A stretch of 19,306 nucleotides of DNA from RHKX01 sp035695265 (GCA_035695265.1 DASSEM010000154.1:1-19306), one strand, 5' to 3'. Positions 6,546 to 13,113 are shown, counted from the stretch's first letter. Program-made: numbers and translations. Notes: generated by a model not told the origin, from the sequence alone.

Positions 6546-7748
6546 TCATCGCGCGTGAGTCAGAGAGGCACGGGAGAGCTTGCGGTGGCTGCGGTGGCCG
6601 GCCTTGCGGACCTCCCGCTCGAGCTCGTCGATGAGCTTCCGCATGACGATCTTGGTCCCCCTGCGCCCGTCAAGCGCGAGGCCGTAGATGTACGGCCGGC
6701 CGATGAGCACCGCGTCGGCGCCGAGCGCCAGCGCCTTGAAGGCGTCGCGTCCCGTGCGGATCCCGGAGTCGAAGAGCACGGGCATCGTCTTGCCGACCGC
6801 CTCGACGATCGGCCCGAGCGCGTCCAGCGACGCGATCGCCCCGTCGACCTGACGGCCGCCGTGGTTCGAGACGACGATGCCGTCGATCTCGTGCTTGACG
6901 GCAAGCCGGGCGTCGCGGGGACTCTGAATCCCCTTGAGCAGGATCGGGCCGTCCCAGTTCGCGCGGATCAAGGGCAACTGGTCCCAGCTCAGGCCGGGGT
7001 TCTGGAAGATGGTCGCGAACGCGACGCCGACCGGTACCGGGTTTTCCTCCGGTGGGAGGGGCATCCGGCGCTGGAAGACCGGGTCGCTCGTGTAGTTCGC
7101 GATGCCCTTGTTCTCGAGGAAGGGCGAGTACCCGCGGTCGAGGTCGAGCGGCCGCCAGCCAAGCAGCGTCGTGTCGAGCGTGATGATCAGGTGGGTATAG
7201 CCGGCCGCCTTGGCACGGTGCAGGAAGGACACGGCGAGCTCGTCGTCGGTGGGCCAGTAGAGCTGGTACCAGCGCGAGCCGTCCCCGTTGGCCTCCGCCA
7301 CGTCCTCCATCCTGTAGGCGCCCTGTGTCGAGTGCATGTAGGTCAATCCGAGCTCGGCCGCTGCGCGGGCGGTGGCGAGGTCCCCCTCCGGATGCGCGAG
7401 CGTCTGCACTCCGATCGGCGCGAAGAGGACCGGTGCGGGCATGCGCGTCCCCAGGACGGTGGTGGAGAGATCGACCCCTGCCGGCTTGCGTGCCGTGCGC
7501 CGCTTGATCCTCCAGCGCCGGAACGCCGCGGCGTTGGCGCGCGTGGTGTCCGTGTCCCCGGCCCCGGCGAGAATGTAGGCGAGGGCCTCGGGATCCAGGA
7601 CCTCGGCGGCCTTCGCCTCGAGGTCCGAGAGGTCGTCGGGAATGATCGATGCGCCCGTGCCCTGCGCCACGGGCCCGAGTGTGACAGGAGTCCGGCGGAG
7701 GGGTGACAGATGCGCCAGGCCGCCGGACGGCGCCCGGAGTACAAGCAT
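6546..7748 (-). CDS. FMN-dependent alpha-hydroxy-acid oxidase, lactate 2-monooxygenase-like
   Basis: 400 aa from the ATG at 7748; the frame is open further upstream, but that part is antisense-like sequence through two tRNA genes and is rejected. The FMN_dh barrel is complete from about residue 38 on: APIGVQTLAHPEGD, WYQLYW with Tyr164, TLDTTLLGWRPLDLD, ANYTSDPVF, Lys272 in LLKGIQS, the active-site His296 in SNHGGRQVDG, and the phosphate site DSGIRTGRDAFKALALGADAV. The LLGWRP and SDPVF blocks are typical of lactate 2-monooxygenase (lactate plus O2 to acetate, CO2 and water) rather than glycolate oxidase; the substrate is inferred. No signal peptide is seen. The N-terminal 35 residues lack the usual QSEIY segment. 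Only 14 nt separate the start from tRNA-Pro, so it either reads from the tRNA promoter or starts later (GTG at 7670). Confidence 0.87.
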   Translation of the reverse strand: MLVLRAPSGGLAHLSPLRRTPVTLGPVAQGTGASIIPDDLSDLEAKAAEVLDPEALAYILAGAGDTDTTRANAAAFRRWRIKRRTARKPAGVDLSTTVLGTRMPAPVLFAPIGVQTLAHPEGDLATARAAAELGLTYMHSTQGAYRMEDVAEANGDGSRWYQLYWPTDDELAVSFLHRAKAAGYTHLIITLDTTLLGWRPLDLDRGYSPFLENKGIANYTSDPVFQRRMPLPPEENPVPVGVAFATIFQNPGLSWDQLPLIRANWDGPILLKGIQSPRDARLAVKHEIDGIVVSNHGGRQVDGAIASLDALGPIVEAVGKTMPVLFDSGIRTGRDAFKALALGADAVLIGRPYIYGLALDGRRGTKIVMRKLIDELEREVRKAGHRSHRKLSRASLTHAR

Positions 7749-7762
7749 CCGCGAGGCCTTAG

Positions 7763-7836
7763 TCGGGGCGACTGGATTTGAACCAGCGACCTTTCGACCC
7801 CCAGTCGAATGCGCTACCAGGCTGCGCCACGCCCCG
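7763..7836 (-). tRNA. tRNA-Pro(GGG)
   Basis: 74 nt on the minus strand. Acceptor CGGGGCG pairs with CGCCCCG, with discriminator A. The D stem is GCGC/GCGC, the anticodon stem TTCGA/TCGAA with loop CTGGGGG (anticodon GGG, reads CCC), and the T arm GCTGG-TTCAAAT-CCAGT. C1-G72 is characteristic of tRNA-Pro. CCA is not encoded. A copy of nt 7783-7808 lies at 1231-1255. Confidence 0.97.
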
Positions 7837-7883
7837 TGGCTCCGAGCATGATGCCGCACCAGCCAGGGCGGCGTCTGCAGGGA

Positions 7884-7954
7884 AGCGGCGGACGGGAATC
7901 GAACCCGCGTCATCAGCTTGGAAGGCTGAGGCTCTACCGTTGAGCTACCGCCGC
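7884..7954 (-). tRNA. tRNA-Gly(UCC)
   Basis: 71 nt. Acceptor GCGGCGG pairs with CCGCCGC, discriminator T. The D stem is GCTC/GAGC, the anticodon stem TCAGC/GCTGA with loop CTTCCAA (anticodon TCC, reads GGA), and the T loop TTCGATT. It lies 47 nt upstream of tRNA-Pro(GGG) on the same strand, so the two may share a transcript. Confidence 0.97.
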
Positions 7955-7998
7955 ATGGGCCGCAATGGGCGCCGGACAATCTTGCCGGACGCCCCGGC

Positions 7999-8565
7999 TC
8001 AGCGCTTGTAGCCGAAGTCGAGCGTGTAGGTGCCGGCGCGGGCGCCGCGCTTGTTCGGGGAGCCCCAGCGGACGCCGACTCCGACGTGCTCGTAGTTGCC
8101 GAGGATGTTCACGCGGTGGGAGTGGCTGTGCATCCAGGCCTTGACGATCTTGCGCGGCGTTCCCTTGCGGCCGCCGCCCCAGGCGATGTTCTCGGCGGCG
8201 CCCCAGCTGCACTTGCAGGGCAGGTAGTTGGCGCGCTCGTAGCGGCCCGGGAGCGAGCGCTCACCGGGGCAGACGTGATCGAAGCAGTTCGTCTTCTGCA
8301 TCCGCTTGCTGTGGCTGCGCGCCGCGCGGGCGAGCTTGTGGCGGAACTTGAACGGGCGCTCACCGTGGCTGCGGCGCTTCTGGTTGACGAGGCAGGCCAC
8401 GACCTTCGCGGCCTTCTTGCTCGACATCTGGCGCGGGCCCTTGTCGCCGCCGGGACAGGCCGCTGCGGCTGCCGAGCCGGCGCCGGGTCCGGCGAGCAGG
8501 CCGACGGCGAGGAAGGTCGCGGCGAGCAGGGTCGGGATCAGGTATGGGAAGCGGTGGTGTCTCAT
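7999..8565 (-). CDS. Secreted CAP-domain (SCP/PR-1/YkwD-like) protein, copy 1
   Basis: 188 aa. Residues 1-35 are a Sec signal peptide (MRHHRFPYLIP, hydrophobic core, AAAA). The CAP domain shows the conserved pocket residues: His85 in RSHSKRM, Glu125 in AENIAW and His150 in SHSHRVNIL, followed by HVGVGV and the last strand YTLDFGYKR. Six cysteines (37, 58, 94, 99, 117, 119) recur at matching places in copy 2 and probably form disulfides outside the cell. CAP proteins in bacteria are exported and mostly of unknown function; lipid or cation binding has been shown for some relatives, so the role here is open. A short AGAGG precedes the ATG by only 3 nt. It lies 88 nt after an MFS gene on the same strand. 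Confidence 0.9.
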   Translation of the reverse strand: MRHHRFPYLIPTLLAATFLAVGLLAGPGAGSAAAAACPGGDKGPRQMSSKKAAKVVACLVNQKRRSHGERPFKFRHKLARAARSHSKRMQKTNCFDHVCPGERSLPGRYERANYLPCKCSWGAAENIAWGGGRKGTPRKIVKAWMHSHSHRVNILGNYEHVGVGVRWGSPNKRGARAGTYTLDFGYKR

Positions 8566-8630
8566 CGACCTCTAGGTGATTTGCGGAACACGTCGGCTTC
8601 CCTGCCTGGGTCGCGGCATGTTAGCGAATG

Positions 8631-8656
8631 ATGAGCAACGTATACGGAACGCTCAT
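8631..8656. promoter_or_regulatory. Inverted repeat at the end of the 12-TM MFS gene
   Basis: ATGAGC (8631-8636) and GCTCAT (8651-8656) form a perfect 6-bp inverted repeat that encloses the palindrome CGTATACG (8639-8646). It overlaps the MFS stop codon and lies upstream of CAP copy 1. There is no T-run, so either a weak terminator or an operator is possible. Confidence 0.3.
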
Positions 8657-9840
8657 AATCTGAGCCGGCGGCGCAGCGGAATCGCGAGCAGTGTCGCAAC
8701 GAGGACGGACACGATCGCGATCAGCGCGTAGGCGGTCTCGGCGCCGGAGCGGCCGAGGAGCCAGCCGCCGGCGAGCGGCCCCACCGTGTACCCGAGAGCG
8801 AAGATCAGGTTGAGGCCGCCGTAGGCGAGGCCGCGGTCGAGCTCGCCGAAGGTCTCGTCCAGCCACGGCGCCGTCGCGGCGAAGGTGGCGCTGAGGCCGA
8901 CGGCGAGGATCCCGAGCGCGACGCACGCACCGGCGAGGCCGCCCGCGATCGTGAGCAGCAGCCCCGAGCTCGCCATGACGAGCGCCCCGGCGAGCGCGAC
9001 CGGCCGGCGGCCGACACGGTCGCCGGCCTTGCCGGCAGGCGGCGCGGCGGCGGCGTCGATCAGGGCGACCGCGGCGAAGATCACCCCGATCACGGTCGCG
9101 GTGGTTCCGAGCCGGCGGTCGAAGTCGAGCGGGACCACGAAATCGATCAGGCCGAGCACCGTGGCTCCGGTCGCCGAGGCCATGGCCGGCACGACGGCAG
9201 CGGGCCGGAGCAGGAGTCGGATCGCGCCGGCTCGCTCCGCGCCGGCGACCGCGACGGGCTGGGCGGCGCGAGGGAGGACGGTGAAGGCGGCCACGAAGGT
9301 GGCGATGGCGATGCCCGCGACGAGGAAGAACGGCGCCTCGAAGGAGACGGTGCCACCGACGATGCCGCCGAGCGCCGGCCCGCCAACCGCGCCGAGGCTG
9401 TTGGCGGCGAAGGCGAATCCGAGCGCCTCGCCCTTGCGGCCGGGACGGGCGAGGTCGGAGACGAGGGCGAGGGCCGCCACCCAGCTCAGCGTCGAGCCGA
9501 CGCCCTGTACCGCCCGCCCGAGGAGCAGCGGAGGCAGGGCGCCGGAGACCGCGATCAGGATCGAGCCGACGCCGGTCAGGAGCAGGCCGCCGAGCAGGAG
9601 CGGCCGCCGCCCGATCCGGTCGGCGAGCCGGCCGACCGGGATCGAGATCAGGAGGATCGGGAGCGCGTAGGCGGCGAGGGCGAGCCCGAGCGCCTCGTCG
9701 CCGGCGCCGGTCCGCCGCTCGATCTCGGGAAGCAGCGGCGCGACCATCCCGAGCAGCGCCGTCTCGAGCGCGATCGAGGCGATTGCGATCGTCAGGATCG
9801 CGCGGCGGGACCTCTCGCTGCTGGCACGGACGGGCGGCAT
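8653..9840 (-). CDS. 12-TM MFS transporter (DHA1-like)
   Basis: 395 aa with twelve predicted membrane helices. Motif A is clear in loop 2-3 (GRLADRIGRRPLLLGG), with a second, degenerate copy after helix 8 (GDRVGRRPVALAG); GPALGGIVGG matches the motif C position in helix 5. The short N-terminus (MPPVRASSERSRR) gives a cytoplasmic start with positive charges. Probably a proton-coupled exporter of small molecules; the substrate cannot be predicted. The ATG at 9840 lies 21 nt after the stop of CAP copy 2, and CAP copy 1 follows 88 nt downstream, so the three genes read as one unit. No strong ribosome site is visible before the start. Confidence 0.88.
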   Translation of the reverse strand: MPPVRASSERSRRAILTIAIASIALETALLGMVAPLLPEIERRTGAGDEALGLALAAYALPILLISIPVGRLADRIGRRPLLLGGLLLTGVGSILIAVSGALPPLLLGRAVQGVGSTLSWVAALALVSDLARPGRKGEALGFAFAANSLGAVGGPALGGIVGGTVSFEAPFFLVAGIAIATFVAAFTVLPRAAQPVAVAGAERAGAIRLLLRPAAVVPAMASATGATVLGLIDFVVPLDFDRRLGTTATVIGVIFAAVALIDAAAAPPAGKAGDRVGRRPVALAGALVMASSGLLLTIAGGLAGACVALGILAVGLSATFAATAPWLDETFGELDRGLAYGGLNLIFALGYTVGPLAGGWLLGRSGAETAYALIAIVSVLVATLLAIPLRRRLRL

Positions 9841-9861
9841 CGGCCGCGCACCGTACGACGT

Positions 9862-10431
9862 TCAGCGCTTGTAACCGAAGTCGGTGGTGTAGGTGGCGGC
9901 GTCGCGCTGGCGGCCGGCGGCCGGGGTGCCGCTCGTCACGCCGACGCCGATGTGACGGTAGCTGCCGTTGAGGATGTTGGCCCGGTGGCCGGCGCTGTGC
10001 ATCCAGGCGTCGACGATGCTGCGCGGCGTTCCGGCCCCGCCGCTGCCGAAGGCGATGTTCTCGGCGATCCCCCAGCTACAGCTGCACGGCAGGTAGCCCG
10101 TCTTCGTCAGCCGGCCGGTCAGGTCGGGCTCGCCGGGGCATCGATGGGAGAAGCAGCGCCGGCGGACCATGCGCCGGTTGTGCGCCCGGGCCGCCTTCGT
10201 CTGCGCGCGATGACGCTTCAGCGGCCGCAGATGGTGGTTACGGCGCTGCTTGTTGATCAGGCAGAGAACGGCCTTCGACGCCCGCTTGTCGCTGAGCTTC
10301 GCCGGCGAGACGTCGCCGCCCCTGCACTGTGCGGCGCCGGCTCCGGCGGGCACGAGCGCGAGCGCGACGAGCAGCGCCCCGAGCGCGAGTCCGGCGGTGA
10401 TCGAGCGCGAGACCGATTGCATACCGGACAT
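9862..10431 (-). CDS. Secreted CAP-domain (SCP/PR-1/YkwD-like) protein, copy 2
   Basis: 189 aa, a clear paralogue of the protein at 7999-8565. The signal peptide spans about residues 1-34 (SRSITAGLALGALLVALALVPAGAGAA). The mature part repeats the six-cysteine pattern (CRGG, LCLINKQRR, RRCFSHRCPGE, LPCSCSW) and the CAP pocket motifs ARAHNRRM, AENIAF and AGHRANIL, ending HIGVGV and YTTDFGYKR. A second ATG at 10422 is possible; ribosome-site support is poor for both. A perfect 28-bp palindrome lies 35 nt upstream. The gene is followed 21 nt later by an MFS transporter, then by copy 1, which suggests local duplication with the transporter left between. Its function is not known from sequence. Confidence 0.9.
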   Translation of the reverse strand: MSGMQSVSRSITAGLALGALLVALALVPAGAGAAQCRGGDVSPAKLSDKRASKAVLCLINKQRRNHHLRPLKRHRAQTKAARAHNRRMVRRRCFSHRCPGEPDLTGRLTKTGYLPCSCSWGIAENIAFGSGGAGTPRSIVDAWMHSAGHRANILNGSYRHIGVGVTSGTPAAGRQRDAATYTTDFGYKR

Positions 10432-10466
10432 GTCGTCCGGCCGCCGGTGGGAGGCGAGCTACGGAG

Positions 10467-10494
10467 CCGTCCTTGGACCGCGGTCCAAGGACGG
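10467..10494. terminator. Perfect 28-bp palindrome between tRNA-Trp and CAP copy 2
   Basis: Two 14-base arms, CCGTCCTTGGACCG (10467-10480) and its exact complement (10481-10494), meet without a loop. The structure begins 15 nt after the 3' end of tRNA-Trp in its direction of transcription, the right place for a terminator, although no T-run follows. It is also 35 nt before the CAP start, so a dimeric regulator site is the alternative. Confidence 0.5.
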
Positions 10495-10509
10495 GTTCAG
10501 GTACTCGAG

Positions 10510-10584
10510 CGGGGCAGCCAGGACTCGAACCTGGAATCACCGGCTTTGGAGGCCGGAGCCTTAATCCAATTTGGCCACTGCCCC
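10510..10584 (-). tRNA. tRNA-Trp(CCA)
   Basis: 75 nt. Acceptor GGGGCAG pairs with CTGCCCC, and discriminator G is usual for bacterial tRNA-Trp. The anticodon stem is CCGGC/GCCGG with loop CTCCAAA (anticodon CCA, reads UGG), and the T arm is CCAGG-TTCGAGT-CCTGG. CCA is not encoded. Confidence 0.97.
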
Positions 10585-10594
10585 AGGGAGGGCG

Positions 10595-10600
10595 ATCGTA
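10595..10600 (-). promoter_or_regulatory. Probable -10 element of tRNA-Trp
   Basis: TACGAT on the minus strand, exactly 10 nt before the mature 5' end, the same spacing as in three other tRNA genes of this window. No convincing -35 box was found. Confidence 0.5.
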
Positions 10601-10625
10601 CCGTTCGAGAGTGAGCGGGGAGTAG

Positions 10626-11180
10626 CGTCCGGGTCCCCGAGGAACGTCCGGACCGATAGGGAACATATGTTCGCTTCGGCTATCGATCTTCTGCGACGGC
10701 GCGTATCCATTGTTGATCGATGAAATCAAGACAACGATCCATGCCCTCACACCGGCGACGACGATCCGCACCAACCACGGCGCCGGTCGGTGCATCATCC
10801 TCAGCGCTTCCTCTCACGTCTGGCCCACGGCGTTCCCTCAGCACGGACCGGGCCGCAAGCATGAGCGACCGATCGTGCTCGAGCCGTGGCAGACGGCGAT
10901 CACGCATGCGCATCCGAAGATGCTCCTACGAGGGCTGATTCATTCCGATGGTTGCCGCTGCATGAACCGGTTCCGGACCAAACTGCCGAGCGGCCGTGTC
11001 GCCGAGTACGAGTACCCGCGCTACTTCTTCAGCAACCGGTCTGCCGACATCAAGCAGATCTTCTGCGAGCACTGTGACCTGCTCGGGATCCGTTGGACCC
11101 AGTCGAACCCCCGCTACGTCTCGGTATCGCATCGGGACAGCGTTGCCGCGCTCGACGAGTTCGTCGGGCCGAAGCGGTGA
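10626..11180 (+). pseudogene. 5'-truncated HTH/LAGLIDADG-like gene (homing-endonuclease-type C-terminal part)
   Basis: The frame is open from a stop at 10623-10625 to a TGA at 11178-11180. The first possible start is a TTG at 10710, which lies inside sequence that already resembles the family (LRLSIFCDGAYPLLIDEI), so the true 5' part is missing. Visible blocks are FPQHGPGRKHER, VLEPWQTAITHAHP, a LAGLIDADG-type helix LLRGLIHSDGCR, YPRYFFSNRSADIKQIFCEHCDLLGIRW and a final SVAALDEFVGPKR. From memory, full-length actinobacterial relatives have an N-terminal helix-turn-helix and a first LAGLIDADG motif; both are absent here. The fragment ends exactly one base before the tRNA-Leu(UAG) gene on the opposite strand. 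Family nuclease activity is unproven; many relatives are annotated only as HTH proteins. Confidence 0.6.
10661..10672. promoter_or_regulatory. LexA-like palindrome GAACATATGTTC
   Basis: A perfect 12-bp palindrome of the form GAAC-N4-GTTC, the core of the actinobacterial and Bacillus-type SOS box. It lies 77 nt upstream of tRNA-Trp and inside the coding homology of the truncated LAGLIDADG-like gene, so function is doubtful here. The left flank is G rather than C. Confidence 0.35.
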
Positions 11181-11265
11181 TGCGGGCGGAGGGACTCGAA
11201 CCCCCAATGCTCTCGCGAGCACCGGCACCTAAAGCCGGCGTGTCTACCAATTCCACCACGCCCGC
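11181..11265 (-). tRNA. tRNA-Leu(UAG)
   Basis: 85 nt with a long variable arm, as expected for class II tRNA-Leu. Acceptor GCGGGCG pairs with CGCCCGC, discriminator A. The anticodon stem is GCCGG-side with loop TTTAGGT (anticodon TAG, reads CUA), and the variable arm has the hairpin TGCTC-GC-GAGCA. The T loop is TTCGAGT. Confidence 0.96.
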
Positions 11266-11275
11266 CCGCCGGCTC

Positions 11276-11281
11276 AGTCTA
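11276..11281 (-). promoter_or_regulatory. Probable -10 element of tRNA-Leu(UAG)
   Basis: TAGACT on the minus strand, 10 nt before the mature 5' end. The identical hexamer at identical spacing precedes tRNA-Pro(UGG). Confidence 0.5.
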
Positions 11282-11337
11282 GGAGCCGGGGCGCGAGCTG
11301 CCTCATTTGACCGTCGAAGCTCATATGCTTGCTCGCG

Positions 11338-11976
11338 ATGCCGCGAGGTATTGTTGAGCCACGGGAGGGCTACGAGCTCTGGCATCCCAACCGGGAGAAG
11401 CCGGAGGCCAAGACGACGAAGGCGATCGTCGCGTTCGTCTTGATCATCTCCGCGGTCCTGCTCGTGATCATCACGCTCGGCGGCTGGACCCGCCTGCAGA
11501 GCAGCACGGTCGGGATCATGACCCTCGCCTGGGCGGCGCTCTACCTGCTCTTCGCCTTCCTGGTCATGCGCTGGAACCGGGGTGTCCTGCCGGTCTCGGC
11601 GGCGCTGGCCGTGATCATGGTCATCTTCGCGGCCGTCGCCGCGCCGGGCTGGTTCGCCCGCGACAAGCCCGGGCTCGAATCCCCCGCCCTGCCCGAGGAC
11701 CTGCTCGGCCTGCTGACCGTGATCGTCATCCCCGTTCAGATCCTCCTGCTGATCGTCGCCATGGTGGGCTTCAACCAGGCCTGGAACGTCGAGGAGGAGC
11801 GCCCGGCCGGGGGCCGCACGACGCCTCCGACCCCGCCGCCCGGTGGCGGCTGGGCGGTCGCCGGCACCGGCGGCGCGGAGACCGAGCCGGGGTCCGAGCC
11901 GCCGCGACGATCGGACCCGACGCTGGTCGACGACGGCGACGACTGGGACGGGACCCGCCCGAACCCCGCCGTCTGA
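11338..11976 (+). CDS. Four-helix membrane protein of unknown function, Thermoleophilia type
   Basis: 212 aa from the ATG at 11338 (a TTG at 11329 is the other option; no ribosome site before either). The N-terminus carries a distinctive GYELWHPNREKPEAKTTKAIVA stretch that I recognise from conserved proteins of Solirubrobacterales-like genomes. Four membrane helices follow at about residues 29-49, 58-76, 84-102 and 121-143, with GWFARDKPG and ALPEDLLGLLT between helices 3 and 4. The last 60 residues are a soluble tail rich in Pro, Gly and acidic residues. No enzyme motif is seen; the function is unknown. It stands alone on the plus strand, converging on the SRAP gene with a 10-nt gap and a shared hairpin. 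Confidence 0.82.
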   Translation: MPRGIVEPREGYELWHPNREKPEAKTTKAIVAFVLIISAVLLVIITLGGWTRLQSSTVGIMTLAWAALYLLFAFLVMRWNRGVLPVSAALAVIMVIFAAVAAPGWFARDKPGLESPALPEDLLGLLTVIVIPVQILLLIVAMVGFNQAWNVEEERPAGGRTTPPTPPPGGGWAVAGTGGAETEPGSEPPRRSDPTLVDDGDDWDGTRPNPAV

Positions 11977-11991
11977 GCGCTTCTGCTCAGA
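11972..11991. terminator. Bidirectional hairpin between convergent genes
   Basis: A 7-bp stem TCTGAGC (11972-11978) / GCTCAGA (11985-11991) with loop GCTTCT overlaps the stop codons of both convergent genes. No T-runs follow on either strand, so it may act as a mutual end structure rather than a classic intrinsic terminator. Confidence 0.4.
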
Positions 11992-12679
11992 ACAGCTTCA
12001 GCGGCGGATCGAGCAGCTGAGGGCCGTCCTCGCGGACGTCGTTGACCGCATCGCCGACCTCGCGCAGCCGCAGGGCGTCGTCGGGCGCCGGGCGCAGCAG
12101 GTCGAGCAGGTCCTCCTCCCCGGCCCCGGGATCGATCCAGGCGGCCTCGGCATCGCGGGCGAGGACGACCGGCATCCGGTCGTGGACCGGATGCATCGTC
12201 GCATTCGGCGGGCAGGTGATCAGCGCGCAGCTGACCAGCGCGGGCTCGCCCTTCCGCTCGAGCCGCGCCCAGACCCCGGCGAACGAGAACAGCTCGCCGC
12301 CCGGCTCTCCCGAGACGCTGAACCAGATCGGCTGCTTGCCGTCGGGATCTCGCCGCCACTCGTAGAAGCCGTCGGCGGGGATCAGGCAGCGGCGCTCGGC
12401 GAACGACTCCCGGAACGCCGGCTGCGTCGCGACCGACTCCGCCCGGGCGTTGATCAGCGGCCGCTGACCCTTCTTCTCGGCCCAGCGGCCGGGGACGAGC
12501 CCCCAGCGCAGCACCCCCGCCTCGTTACGGTCCTCGCGCCCCCGCCTGATCGCGACGACCGGATCGGTCGGCGCGATGTTGAAGCGGGGCCGGTCGTCGA
12601 GCTCGAAGTCGGGATCGAGGTCGTACCGCGACGCCAGCCGTCGCGGGCTCGGGTCGGTCAGGGTGAAGCGCCCACACAT
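11987..12679 (-). CDS. SRAP-domain abasic-site processing protein (YedK/HMCES family)
   Basis: 230 aa, the usual length for bacterial YedK. The ATG at 12679 is fixed by the catalytic Cys2 (MCGRFTL), which needs initiator-methionine removal to expose it; the longer open frame upstream crosses tRNA-Leu and is rejected. The other SRAP residues are in place: Asn77 in INARAES, Glu107 in GFYEW and His166 in HDRMP; the RFNIAPT and RWGLVPGRWA blocks are also present. The family forms a stable thiazolidine crosslink with abasic sites in single-stranded DNA and so protects the genome at replication forks. It begins 46 nt after tRNA-Leu(CAA), on the same strand, with no evident terminator between, so it may share that transcript. 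Confidence 0.94.
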   Translation of the reverse strand: MCGRFTLTDPSPRRLASRYDLDPDFELDDRPRFNIAPTDPVVAIRRGREDRNEAGVLRWGLVPGRWAEKKGQRPLINARAESVATQPAFRESFAERRCLIPADGFYEWRRDPDGKQPIWFSVSGEPGGELFSFAGVWARLERKGEPALVSCALITCPPNATMHPVHDRMPVVLARDAEAAWIDPGAGEEDLLDLLRPAPDDALRLREVGDAVNDVREDGPQLLDPPLKLF

Positions 12680-12725
12680 CGCCCGGGCACGGTAACGGCC
12701 CGCCGTGACGGGGTGGGAGGCCTCA

Positions 12726-12808
12726 TACCGGAGGTGGGATTCGAACCCACACGTCCTTTCGGACAATCGATTTTGAATCGATCGCGTCTGCCATTCCGCC
12801 ACTCCGGC
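12726..12808 (-). tRNA. tRNA-Leu(CAA)
   Basis: 83 nt, class II. Acceptor GCCGGAG pairs with CTCCGGT, including one G-U, discriminator A. The anticodon stem is ATCGA/TCGAT with loop TTCAAAA (anticodon CAA, reads UUG). The variable arm hairpin is GTCC-GAAA-GGAC and the T arm is GTGGG-TTCGAAT-CCCAC. Confidence 0.97.
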
Positions 12809-12818
12809 CGGCGGTCGA

Positions 12819-12824
12819 AGGGTA
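12819..12824 (-). promoter_or_regulatory. Probable -10 element of tRNA-Leu(CAA)
   Basis: TACCCT on the minus strand, 10 nt before the mature 5' end, the same geometry as three other tRNAs here. Confidence 0.45.
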
Positions 12825-12861
12825 GCCCGGGGCGACGGCGGAGCGGCGGATCGCCCGCCGG

Positions 12862-13113
12862 TCAGCCGCGCGTGGAGACGGCGATGATCGTCCCGACGGC
12901 GGTCGCGCAGATCGCCCCGAAGACGACCCACTCCGACCAGTTGTCGAGGTCGAAGAGGGCGCTGTAGACGAGCATCGCCAAGACGAGGAGCATGACCCCG
13001 GTGAGGATCTGCATGTGCCGCGCCTGGCGCCGCAGCTTGGCGTCGTGCGGCAGCTCGCTGGTCGGAGTCCGCAGATGATGCTCACGATGGTGGCTCGCCT
13101 GCGGGTCGGTCAT
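12862..13113 (-). CDS. Small two-helix membrane protein
   Basis: 83 aa. A polar, histidine-rich N-terminus (SHHREHHLRTPTSELPHDAKLRRQARHM) is followed by two membrane helices (ILTGVMLLVLAMLVYSALF and WVVFGAICATAVGTIIAV). The ATG overlaps the stop of the preceding 2TM-domain gene by 4 nt (ATGA), so the two are translationally coupled and probably work together at the membrane. I do not recognise a family; the histidines could bind metal, but this is only a possibility. It ends 53 nt before tRNA-Leu(CAA). Confidence 0.75.
   Translation of the reverse strand: MTDPQASHHREHHLRTPTSELPHDAKLRRQARHMQILTGVMLLVLAMLVYSALFDLDNWSEWVVFGAICATAVGTIIAVSTRG

Noticed and set aside
7749..7979. N-terminal extension of the FMN oxidase to 7979
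   Set aside because: The extension runs through tRNA-Pro and tRNA-Gly; the protein part before 7748 is an artefact of the tRNA sequence.
7642..8011. Plus-strand open frames with GATGFEPATF and GIEPASS stretches
   Set aside because: These are antisense translations of tRNA-Pro(GGG) and tRNA-Gly, a well-known false-gene pattern.
10450..10614. Plus-strand open frame ending in a QDSNLESPALEAG stretch
   Set aside because: Antisense of tRNA-Trp; no homology elsewhere in the frame.
12680..12931. N-terminal extension of the SRAP protein
   Set aside because: It crosses tRNA-Leu(CAA), and the family requires Cys directly after the first Met, which fits only the start at 12679.
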